NCBI GenBank assembly: GCA_002311335.1
Contig: DBZX01000099.1
Span: 1-5,352, forward strand
Length of the DNA: 5,352 nt
Direction: 5' to 3'
Origin: a bacterium UBP10_UBA1149
Lineage (GTDB): Bacteria; Desulfobacterota; Binatia; UBA1149
The number at the start of each line of letters is the position of its first letter. Position 1 is the stretch's first letter. The position numbers and the translations under genes were made by a program. Below are positions 1 to 5,215 of the stretch, piece after piece. Under the pieces are notes generated by a model. It ran no database searches and was not told where the DNA came from. It was given only the letters and a program-made list of their open reading frames with translations.

Positions 1-134
1 CCGGAAACCCTGTAAACACGGGCTGAAACCGGAGCTGTGCTGCAAACCTAAGTTAGCACTCGAAGGTCGGTAGCGTGTGGGAGGGTTTGCAGCGGAGCAC
101 CCGGATGCGCCACCGGTCCCCGCTCGCCTTACTG

Positions 135-152
135 ACAGCCGGACCGGGCTGT
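135..152 (-). terminator. Weak hairpin just after the PLP-enzyme stop codon
   Basis: A perfect 6-bp inverted repeat, ACAGCC (135-140) and GGCTGT (147-152), with a 6-base loop begins immediately after the stop codon of the minus-strand PLP-enzyme gene. Its position suits a transcription end. No T-run follows on the minus strand, so it is not a convincing intrinsic terminator and may be chance in GC-rich DNA. The rest of positions 1-134 shows no gene I can support. Confidence 0.25.
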
Positions 153-1229
153 TCAGGCGGCCTGCCCGGCCGGCAACCAGCGACCGAGGCTGTCCGGCAA
201 GCGTTTGCGCCAGGCAGGGTCGGGCGTGGGCAGAGCGCCGCGGTTGGTGTTCCAGAACAGGACGGCCTGGTTTTCAGGCCGCTCCGCGCCGGCGGACAGC
301 TCCTCACCGGGGGGTGCCTGGTCGAGCAGGAGCGCCAGGGCCTTGCCCGTGTAAACGGGTTCCAGCTTCAAGCCAGCCACCTGCGCGCGTTCAACGGCCG
401 CAAGTCCCGCGGCAGTGGGATGGCCGTAGCCGCGGCCGAGTTGGCCGCGCAACATGGTGACCGCCGCCGGTTGCAGACCGCGAGCACCTTCTACCCCGGC
501 CGATTCGAGTAATGCGATCACCGCTCGCTGTTGGCTTGCGAGCATACTCCTGGTCGAGAGAATTCTTTCGACCACCGCCACCGCATCGACCCGGGTGCGC
601 AGCCCACCCAGCGCAAGCCCCACCGACAAGCCGACAACCGTTCCACCGGTACCCCAGGGCAGGACGACTCGAGAGGGTTCGGGCAGCAGGCCGGCCCGAA
701 CCTGCTCGGCCAGCTCCAACCCCGCACGCACGGTCCCCAGCGTGCCCACTCGCTGGGTTCCGCCGGCCGGTATCACCGGGCAGTCCGCAGTACCCCGGCC
801 AATAAACAACGCCGGGTTGCGAAGCACCATGGTCGTGCGCGAACGGTGGTGCTGCATTTCAGCTGAACCACCAGCAATGGCGGCCAGGTTGTCCACCACG
901 CCATCGCTCAGGGGTTCGTTAAAAACGTGAACGCGCAATCGCTTGTCCAACTCAGTGGCTGCCTGGGCAAGACAAGCGAGATGCCCCGAACCGATGGCGC
1001 CCACCGACACCCAGGCGGGTGCCCTCTCAAAGCGAGGCGAGGCGAGCAGGTAATCGAGCTTGCGCACCTTGCTACTGCCGCCAAACTTGCCGATAGCGTC
1101 ATCGCGCTTTACACCCAGCCACCCGAGTCCCAGCTCTGCAGCCAGCCCGTCGAGAGCGACCACAGGTGTCGGGCCTTCCACCCAGCCCAGGCGGGGGAAG
1201 CAATCCAGCTGTTCAACTCGCGTCGCCAT
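153..1229 (-). CDS. PLP-dependent enzyme, ACC deaminase/D-cysteine desulfhydrase family
   Basis: This 358-residue protein resembles the fold-type II PLP enzymes that include 1-aminocyclopropane-1-carboxylate deaminase and D-cysteine desulfhydrase, which eliminate ammonia (or sulfide plus ammonia) from small amino acids to leave 2-oxo acids. Visible signatures are VKRDD (40-44), then GGSSKVRKLDYL (50-61) in which K54 should hold PLP; a GSGH loop (80-83); IPAGGTQRVGTLG (153-165); a glycine-rich phosphate loop GTGGTVVGL (193-201); and EPVYTGKALALL (290-301), a family hallmark. It is somewhat longer than the usual roughly 330-340 residues. Two substrate-loop signatures differ from the textbook enzymes: GGNK reads GSSK, and SNH reads SGH, so the substrate cannot be assigned. 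The ATG at 1229 lacks a clear Shine-Dalgarno sequence. The gene is divergent from the hydratase-like gene and appears cytoplasmic. Family assignment is firm, function open. Confidence 0.9.
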   Translation of the reverse strand: MATRVEQLDCFPRLGWVEGPTPVVALDGLAAELGLGWLGVKRDDAIGKFGGSSKVRKLDYLLASPRFERAPAWVSVGAIGSGHLACLAQAATELDKRLRVHVFNEPLSDGVVDNLAAIAGGSAEMQHHRSRTTMVLRNPALFIGRGTADCPVIPAGGTQRVGTLGTVRAGLELAEQVRAGLLPEPSRVVLPWGTGGTVVGLSVGLALGGLRTRVDAVAVVERILSTRSMLASQQRAVIALLESAGVEGARGLQPAAVTMLRGQLGRGYGHPTAAGLAAVERAQVAGLKLEPVYTGKALALLLDQAPPGEELSAGAERPENQAVLFWNTNRGALPTPDPAWRKRLPDSLGRWLPAGQAA

Positions 1230-1244
1230 TGCAGCAGAAGAAGT

Positions 1245-1273
1245 TTGGCGCAGGTGGCTGGCAGTGTCATTAT
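1245..1273 (+). promoter_or_regulatory. Candidate promoter for the hydratase-like gene
   Basis: TTGGCG (1245-1250) and CATTAT (1268-1273) each match the sigma-70 -35 and -10 consensus at 4 of 6 positions and are 17 bases apart. This would start transcription near 1280, about 30 bases before the GTG at 1311. The match is modest and made by eye. Its -10 region overlaps that of the candidate promoter on the other strand. Confidence 0.25.
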
Positions 1274-1281
1274 TGGCCAGC
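1257..1281. repeat. Inverted repeat bracketing the shared -10 region
   Basis: GCTGGC (1257-1262) and GCCAGC (1276-1281) are perfect 6-base inverted arms separated by 13 bases. They flank the AT-rich ATTATT core that serves as the -10 element of both candidate divergent promoters. A dimeric regulator bound here could control both genes. The arms are short enough to occur by chance in GC-rich DNA. Confidence 0.25.
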
Positions 1282-1299
1282 GCTGAAATCGGCGATCAA
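1269..1299 (-). promoter_or_regulatory. Candidate promoter for the PLP-enzyme gene
   Basis: On the minus strand, TTGATC (1299-1294) and AATAAT (1274-1269) match the sigma-70 -35 and -10 consensus at 4 and 5 of 6 positions. The 19-base spacer is longer than ideal. The implied start near 1262 leaves a leader of about 33 bases before the ATG at 1229. This is the most AT-rich patch of the divergent spacer, which supports the placement only weakly. Confidence 0.25.
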
Positions 1300-1310
1300 C
1301 GAAACCCGAA

Positions 1311-1997
1311 GTGAATGAATCGGTGAACAAAGGCCTTGAGCGCCACTTCAAGAGTCATGCTGATCGCATCCACGAGGGCGAGCGGCGGCTGGGCTACAAG
1401 GTGGCGTTCAACTCTCCGGCAATCCAGGAACAACTCGGACTGGATGGCTCGCTGGTGGCAGGACTTGCGGGAAATACCCTGCACGAAAGCCCGGCTGACT
1501 GCTCACTTGCGGGCGCTACCAAGGCCTTACTCGAACCCGAGCTGGCCGTGCTACTGGCCCGCGACCTGCCCGCCACGGCCGATGCCGACCAGGCGGCAGC
1601 AGCGGTCGGCTCGGTGGCTGCGGCCATAGAACTGGTTAATTTTGACCGCCCCTTTGATGAGTTTGAAGACATCCTGGCCGAGGGCGTGTTCCACCGGGCT
1701 TTTACCACCGGCGAATTGCTGACTCCCCCACCCCGCTGCGACCTGCATGGCCTGCGCGCCACTATAAAAATCAACGGCGAAACCCAGGCAGACCTTGACT
1801 GCCTCGAGGCTACCGGGGATGTGCCGAAGCTGCTCGTCTACCTTGCCCGACTGCTCGACGGTTTCGGAGCGCGGCTTGAAGCCGGCGACATTATAATCTG
1901 CGGTTCGATGACAGCGCCCGTGGCGGCAACACCCGGCTCGCGCTTTGAAGTCGAGCTGTCCAATGGGTCAATTGCCGCGATGCGGCTGGGTGAGTAG
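1311..1997 (+). CDS. 2-keto-4-pentenoate hydratase/fumarylacetoacetase-fold protein
   Basis: The 228-residue product resembles the MhpD/XylJ/DmpH group, metal-dependent hydratases and decarboxylases acting on 2-oxo acids from aromatic meta-cleavage pathways. By comparison with MhpD as I recall it, GYKVAFN (28-34) aligns with the GRKVGLT stretch (K30), EPE (75-77) with the first two acidic metal ligands, and E107 in AAIELVN with the third. The C-terminal LEAGDIIICGSMTAP (189-203) matches the conserved RTGDIILTGA segment. The protein is about 35-40 residues shorter than MhpD, mainly at the N terminus. A stop codon at 1284 prevents much upstream extension, so the GTG at 1311 is the likely start, with another GTG at 1323; no strong Shine-Dalgarno sequence precedes either. 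No aromatic-pathway genes lie nearby, so the substrate is unknown. The gene converges on the acyltransferase gene 21 bases downstream. Confidence 0.88.
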   Translation: MNESVNKGLERHFKSHADRIHEGERRLGYKVAFNSPAIQEQLGLDGSLVAGLAGNTLHESPADCSLAGATKALLEPELAVLLARDLPATADADQAAAAVGSVAAAIELVNFDRPFDEFEDILAEGVFHRAFTTGELLTPPPRCDLHGLRATIKINGETQADLDCLEATGDVPKLLVYLARLLDGFGARLEAGDIIICGSMTAPVAATPGSRFEVELSNGSIAAMRLGE

Positions 1998-2018
1998 TGG
2001 CTACCGCCGGGCTGCGAC

Positions 2019-2885
2019 TCAATCGGCCGCTACGCGCCGTTCTTCGCGTCGCCATTCGAGCAGCGCTTCGGAGATAAAAGTTCGGCAGAGATCGAGCACC
2101 TCGCCCGCGTCCTGCCCGGCGTTACGGGCAATGGGATCGCCGATCTTTACCTTTATCCTGGTGCCCCAGGCCGCGGGCAGGAGGTTGTTGGCCAGCAGTC
2201 GCCATGAGTTTTCGATGACGACCGGGACGATCTCGAGTCCAGGCGCCGCGTCCAGCATCGACTGGGTGCCTGCCTGCTTGAACGCCCGAAGCTCACCGTG
2301 GCGACTCCGGGTGCCCTCGGGATAGATCAACATCGACACGCCGCGCTCGGCAGCCGTAACCACGGCCTCTGAAATCGCGGATTGCGCCTGTCGGCGATTG
2401 CCCCGGTTGATGAGCGCGTTGCCGCCACGCCTGAGATTGTAAGAAATGCTCGGTATCCACCTGGCCAGTTCAAACTTGGATACGTACTTGGGGTAGTTGC
2501 TGAACAACAGAGAGCCGACCACGGGTATGTCGAGCAGGCTCTGATGGTTGGCCACCAACAGATAAGCCGTAGCGGGCTTGACCAGGGGCGAGCGCTCGAC
2601 CTCTATGCTGGTGCCCATCACGCGCAAGGCTCCCACCAGGCCGTGCAGCATGCAGCCGACTACTATTTCGTGCGGGCGCGGGCCGAACAGGCGGGCGATA
2701 CGCTGCGGAAGATCAAAAACAATCAGCACGGCCCAGAAAGCGGCGACGAAAGGCGCGGTCATCAGCCAGTCGAGCGGCCCCGCTACGGGCAAAGGCTGGG
2801 GACCGAGCAGTTTGGCCTCGTGGTTGCCTGCGGTCGGCCGATCGCCGTCCTGTTCCGGCGCTTGCCTGATGGCGGCTGTCACCAC
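2019..2885 (-). CDS. plsC: 1-acyl-glycerol-3-phosphate acyltransferase (PlsC-like)
   Basis: PlsC-family enzymes transfer an acyl chain to lysophosphatidate at the inner membrane to make phosphatidate, the precursor of phospholipids. Numbered from the GTG at 2885 (288 residues), the protein shows a hydrophobic segment at about 38-58, the catalytic NHQSLLD motif (H114, D119 in HX4D), the glycerol-phosphate-binding stretch GGNALINR (154-161) and YPEGTRSR with EGTR at 190-193. The start is uncertain. The ATG at 2762 gives 247 residues, near the usual family size, but cuts into the hydrophobic segment (DWLMTAPFVAAFW). The upstream codons keep the high third-position GC of a coding region, and a GTG start would sit 7 bases after the glyoxalase stop, fitting translational coupling. 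No in-frame ATG lies between 2885 and 2762. It is the last gene of the minus-strand cluster. The family also includes acyltransferases with other acceptors. Confidence 0.88.
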   Translation of the reverse strand: MVTAAIRQAPEQDGDRPTAGNHEAKLLGPQPLPVAGPLDWLMTAPFVAAFWAVLIVFDLPQRIARLFGPRPHEIVVGCMLHGLVGALRVMGTSIEVERSPLVKPATAYLLVANHQSLLDIPVVGSLLFSNYPKYVSKFELARWIPSISYNLRRGGNALINRGNRRQAQSAISEAVVTAAERGVSMLIYPEGTRSRHGELRAFKQAGTQSMLDAAPGLEIVPVVIENSWRLLANNLLPAAWGTRIKVKIGDPIARNAGQDAGEVLDLCRTFISEALLEWRREERRVAAD

Positions 2886-2892
2886 GGGCTGG

Positions 2893-3312
2893 TTACCACT
2901 CGCCGCTGTTGGGCATCGATGCCCACGGTTCGGCGACGGGCAACGATTCCCCTTTCTGAAGCAGTTCGATAGAGATGCCATCGGGCGAGCGCACGAAGGC
3001 CATGTGGCCATCTCGGGGCGGGCGGTTGATAGTGACACCACCGTCGCGCAGACGCTCGCAAAGCTCGTAGATGTTATCGACCTCGTAGGCCAGGTGGCCA
3101 AAGTTGCGACCGCCGTCGAGCTGCTCGGCATCCCAGTTCCAGGTCAGCTCGACCTGGGCTTCCTCGTTGCCCGGGACCGCGAGAAACACCAGCGTAAACC
3201 TGCCCGCGTCGTTATCAAAACGACCCAGCTCGGTGAGGCCGAGCTTGTTGCAGAAAAAATCCATCGTCGCTTTGAGATCAACGACGCGAATCATGCTGTG
3301 GAGGTACTTCAT
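2893..3312 (-). CDS. gloA: Glyoxalase I-like VOC family protein
   Basis: The 139-residue protein belongs to the vicinal oxygen chelate superfamily and closely follows glyoxalase I (lactoylglutathione lyase), which isomerises the methylglyoxal-glutathione hemithioacetal to S-lactoylglutathione in the cytoplasm. All four metal ligands of Escherichia coli GloA have counterparts: H5 (MKYLH), E55 (QVELTWNW), H73 (NFGHLAYEV) and E116 (SIELLQ). The two beta-alpha-beta-beta-beta halves are recognisable, with a second-half core of GHMAFVRSPDG (102-112). The fourth ligand comes about six residues earlier than in E. coli GloA, so the loop before that core is shorter. The tail EPWASMPNSGEW resembles a proteobacterial VOC subgroup I recall. 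The gene lies 54 bases downstream of pyrD on the same strand; no clear Shine-Dalgarno sequence precedes its ATG. The structural call is firm; glyoxalase activity is inferred. Confidence 0.9.
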   Translation of the reverse strand: MKYLHSMIRVVDLKATMDFFCNKLGLTELGRFDNDAGRFTLVFLAVPGNEEAQVELTWNWDAEQLDGGRNFGHLAYEVDNIYELCERLRDGGVTINRPPRDGHMAFVRSPDGISIELLQKGESLPVAEPWASMPNSGEW

Positions 3313-3366
3313 TCGGGCTATTACTATCTTGACCGGGGAGCCTTTGCACTAAGTCTCAAGCGATTT

Positions 3367-4275
3367 TTATACAGGCACCGAAATACCGCGACATATACGG
3401 GCGCAGGCATCGGGGTCGCCGAACAAGGCGGTACCCACCTGCACGGCGCAGGCGCCCGCAGTAAAAAACTCGCGCGCGTGATTAGCCGTGGCTATGCCGC
3501 CTATGCCTATGATGGCAAGACTGCTGGCGGCGCGCGCATTCCTCGTGGCCTCCAGCGCCAGCGGTCTCAGCACCGGACCGCTTATGCCACCCATGGACGG
3601 CAGCTCCGGGACCGGGTCAAGTGCCAACGCCGCCTGGGAAACCGGCAGCGTATTGCTGATCGAGAGCGCCTGCGCGCCTGCCCGCTCAGCCGCGGCCGAA
3701 AGCGCAGCAACATCGCAGGCCGGCGAGAGTTTTACGGCCACGAACTTGCCCGTGACTTCGCGTACCGCCGCGGTGACGCGCGCGCAGGCCTCGGCATCCT
3801 GGCCAAACTCCAGGCCACCCTTCTCCACGTTGGGACAGGAGAGGTTGAGCTCTACGCCATCGACACCGTCGGCACTGTCGAGACGACGTGCAAGTTCGGC
3901 GTACTCCTCTACGCTTTCTCCGAATATATTGGCGATCACCCGGCCCCCGTGGCGCTCACGCCACTCGGCGAGCCACGGCAACTTGTCACTTATGAACGCG
4001 TCGACTCCCGGGTTGGCCAGGCCAATGGCGTTGATCATCGCGCCGGGCACTTCGGTAATGCGCCCCGGCGGGTTGGACACCCACTCGGGAGCGTTGCCCT
4101 CGCGTGGCTCCAGAGAAAGCCCCTTGGTAAAGATCGCGCCGACTTTTCCGAGGTCGACCCCGTCGAAGCGGTCTTCAAGTTCGCGGCCGTAACCGCAGCA
4201 ACCCGATGCAAGGCCCACCGGCGTGGGCCAACTGAGCCCGCCGACATCTACCGACAGGTCGGTGGCCGCCGACAT
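3367..4275 (-). CDS. pyrD: Dihydroorotate dehydrogenase class 1B, catalytic subunit
   Basis: PyrD (302 residues) is the FMN-binding subunit that oxidises dihydroorotate to orotate, the fourth step of UMP synthesis. It is a TIM barrel with K51 in FTKGLSLEPREGN (49-61), the substrate-binding INAIGLANPG (81-90), the active-site loop NLSCPNVEKGGLEFG (144-158) with catalytic base C147, VKLSP (181-185), N208, GGISGP (229-234) and the FMN phosphate loops GIGGI (257-261) and GTALF (281-285). A cysteine base and the CPNVxxGGxxFG form indicate class 1, subtype B, which works with PyrK and passes electrons to NAD+, rather than quinone-linked class 2. The ATG at 4275 overlaps the pyrK stop by one base (TGATG), and GGGAG lies about 10 bases upstream inside pyrK. 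Reading upstream in this frame has no family similarity, which fixes the start. All key residues appear intact. Confidence 0.95.
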   Translation of the reverse strand: MSAATDLSVDVGGLSWPTPVGLASGCCGYGRELEDRFDGVDLGKVGAIFTKGLSLEPREGNAPEWVSNPPGRITEVPGAMINAIGLANPGVDAFISDKLPWLAEWRERHGGRVIANIFGESVEEYAELARRLDSADGVDGVELNLSCPNVEKGGLEFGQDAEACARVTAAVREVTGKFVAVKLSPACDVAALSAAAERAGAQALSISNTLPVSQAALALDPVPELPSMGGISGPVLRPLALEATRNARAASSLAIIGIGGIATANHAREFFTAGACAVQVGTALFGDPDACARICRGISVPV

Positions 4276-5060
4276 CAGGCGCCTGCTCCCTTCACGGTTT
4301 CCACGGCGGCAAAAATATCTACGGCTGCGTACACCGGGCCATCTTCGCAGATGCAGCGCCAGCCCCCGCTCGCGTCGCGGTGTACGCAGCCGCGACAAAC
4401 ACCCCAACCGCAACCCATGCGCGCCTCGAGGCTCACGTGGCAGGCTATCCCGTGTTCGCGCGCCACGGCGGCCACCGCCTGCATCATGCCGGTGGGACCG
4501 CAAGAAAAAATCATGTCCGGCCGGTCGTTTTCAAGGCGTGCGAGCAGGCAGTCGACCACGGTGCCCTTGAAGCCGGCCGAGCCGTCCAGGGTGGCCAGCT
4601 CCACGCTGGCACCCACGTCCTCGAGGGCGCCCGCGAAGCCACTTTGCCCCGCGTCCTGGGCACCGAAAATTATCTCTACACCTTCGCGTGCGGCCAGGTA
4701 GCCGAATGGCGCAGCGCCCACTCCCCCGGCAATCGCCCAGCAGCTCCCAACGGGGTCGGGAAACTCGTTGCCCAGGGGCGACAGCACGGCGAGTTCGTCG
4801 CCCGGCTGCGAGGTCAGCAGCCCGGCCGACCCCCGTCCCATGTTCTTGACCAGCAGGGCTACCCGATCATCGTTGACTGTCAGGAAGAGAGAATAGGGCC
4901 GCGGAAGCACGTAACCGCCGCCGCCGGGTACCTCGACCATGGCAAAACACCCGCAGGCTGCGCCGCGGGCAAGATCCGGCCCTTCGAGATCCACTCGCGC
5001 CAGGCCCTCGCCCAGCGGCGTTATCTCGACTACCCGCGAACTTATGCTCCTTGCCTTCAT
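4275..5060 (-). CDS. pyrK: Dihydroorotate dehydrogenase electron transfer subunit PyrK
   Basis: PyrK (261 residues from the ATG at 5060) carries FAD and a [2Fe-2S] cluster and moves electrons from PyrD-bound FMN to NAD+. In order, the protein shows an FAD-binding beta-barrel with RPYSL (54-58) and KNMGRGSAGL (72-81), SPLGNEF (94-100), a nucleotide-binding AGGVGAAP (111-118), SCGPTGM (186-192), and a C-terminal iron-sulfur site with C217, C222, C225 and C238 (C-x4-C-x2-C-x12-C, ending CEDGPV); C236 is an extra nearby cysteine. Size and domain order match the family. GGAAG lies four bases before the ATG. An in-frame TTG at 5132 would add 24 residues containing CPFC, but these codons look unlike the gene body (AGA, ATA, ATT), so the ATG is preferred. 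The gene leads the minus-strand cluster and overlaps pyrD. Confidence 0.95.
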   Translation of the reverse strand: MKARSISSRVVEITPLGEGLARVDLEGPDLARGAACGCFAMVEVPGGGGYVLPRPYSLFLTVNDDRVALLVKNMGRGSAGLLTSQPGDELAVLSPLGNEFPDPVGSCWAIAGGVGAAPFGYLAAREGVEIIFGAQDAGQSGFAGALEDVGASVELATLDGSAGFKGTVVDCLLARLENDRPDMIFSCGPTGMMQAVAAVAREHGIACHVSLEARMGCGWGVCRGCVHRDASGGWRCICEDGPVYAAVDIFAAVETVKGAGA

Positions 5061-5083
5061 GCTGCTTCCGACAATTATTCTTT

Positions 5084-5143
5084 CCCCTCCCCCATCGCAA
5101 AAGGGGCAGGCGTCCGTAACGGGGGTTTCCAACGCCTCCCCCC
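5084..5143 (-). promoter_or_regulatory. Attenuator-like leader of the pyrK operon
   Basis: Positions 5103-5113 and 5132-5142 form an 11-base inverted repeat with one mismatch and an 18-base loop. On the pyrK strand the stem (GGGGGAGGCGT with ACGCCTGCCCC) is followed at once by TTTT (5102-5099), the layout of an intrinsic terminator, about 40 bases before the pyrK ATG. The CCCC in its descending arm (5106-5103) could instead pair with GGGGG (5093-5089) or GGGG (5087-5084), giving a competing fold. On the other strand no T-run follows, so it is oriented toward pyrK. No minus-strand gene ends upstream within view. The T-run is short, and function is inferred from sequence only. Confidence 0.4.
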
Positions 5144-5145
5144 TC

Positions 5146-5174
5146 TTGGCAGGGCTAGGCCGGGCGGCTAGTTT
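5146..5174 (+). promoter_or_regulatory. Candidate promoter for the monooxygenase gene
   Basis: TTGGCA (5146-5151) matches the -35 consensus at 5 of 6 positions; 17 bases later TAGTTT (5169-5174) matches the -10 at 3 of 6, keeping the most conserved T, A and final T. The implied start near 5181 gives a leader of about 35 bases. The weak -10 makes this tentative. Confidence 0.3.
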
Positions 5175-5177
5175 GCC

Positions 5178-5201
5178 GTTGGCGCCGACAGTCCGTCGGA
5201 C
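5178..5201 (+). repeat. Overlapping short inverted repeats before the monooxygenase gene
   Basis: Three short self-complementary units overlap. GTTGGC/GCCGAC (5178-5189) is a near-palindrome with one T-G position. CCGAC (5185-5189) pairs with GTCGG (5195-5199). GTCCG-T-CGGAC (5191-5201) is a perfect 5-base inverted repeat. They share bases, so only some can form together, and they end one base before the ribosome binding site. They could be an operator or alternative leader folds, or chance in GC-rich DNA. Confidence 0.25.
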
Positions 5202-5202
5202 G

Positions 5203-5207
5203 AAGGA
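5203..5207 (+). promoter_or_regulatory. Ribosome binding site of the monooxygenase gene
   Basis: AAGGA lies eight bases before the ATG at 5216, a good Shine-Dalgarno match and spacing. It is the clearest ribosome binding site in the window and supports this start for a gene whose body lies mostly outside. Confidence 0.65.
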
Positions 5208-5215
5208 TCATCAGC

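Noticed and set aside
1..32. CCGG repeats around a CCC/GGG core that could fold, considered as a tRNA fragment or terminator
   Set aside because: Stems are interrupted, no T-run follows, and no tRNA arms or anticodon loop can be drawn.
1..73. A possible C-terminal end of a plus-strand gene (23 codons from position 2 to the TAG at 71-73)
   Set aside because: Too short to support, and the residues show no recognisable motif; could be chance at the window edge.
75..930. Overlapping plus-strand open frames of 127-158 codons opposite the PLP-enzyme gene
   Set aside because: Their translations have biased composition and no family motifs; the minus strand clearly encodes the enzyme.
3313..3366. 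A separate promoter for the glyoxalase gene in the 54-base gap after pyrD
   Set aside because: TTGAGA and TAGTAA occur on the minus strand but are about 27 bases apart, too far for a sigma-70 promoter.
2578..4701. The longest open frame in the window, about 707 codons on the plus strand
   Set aside because: It lies antisense to pyrK, pyrD, the glyoxalase gene and part of plsC, and its translation is low-complexity, arginine-rich and like no family I know. Long antisense frames are expected in high-GC coding DNA; the opposite strand carries intact motifs of known enzymes.
5074..5102. A promoter for pyrK from TTGCGA and AATAAT on the minus strand
   Set aside because: The spacer is only about 15 bases, and transcription would start within a few bases of the ATG.
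5084..5143. A G-quadruplex from G-runs on the pyrK strand
   Set aside because: The runs are split by a long C-containing stretch and do not form four closely spaced G-tracts; pairing with the intervening C-runs explains them better.
4380..5171. A 263-codon plus-strand open frame opposite pyrK
   Set aside because: It is antisense to a gene with a full set of PyrK motifs, has no recognisable domain and lacks a supporting start context.
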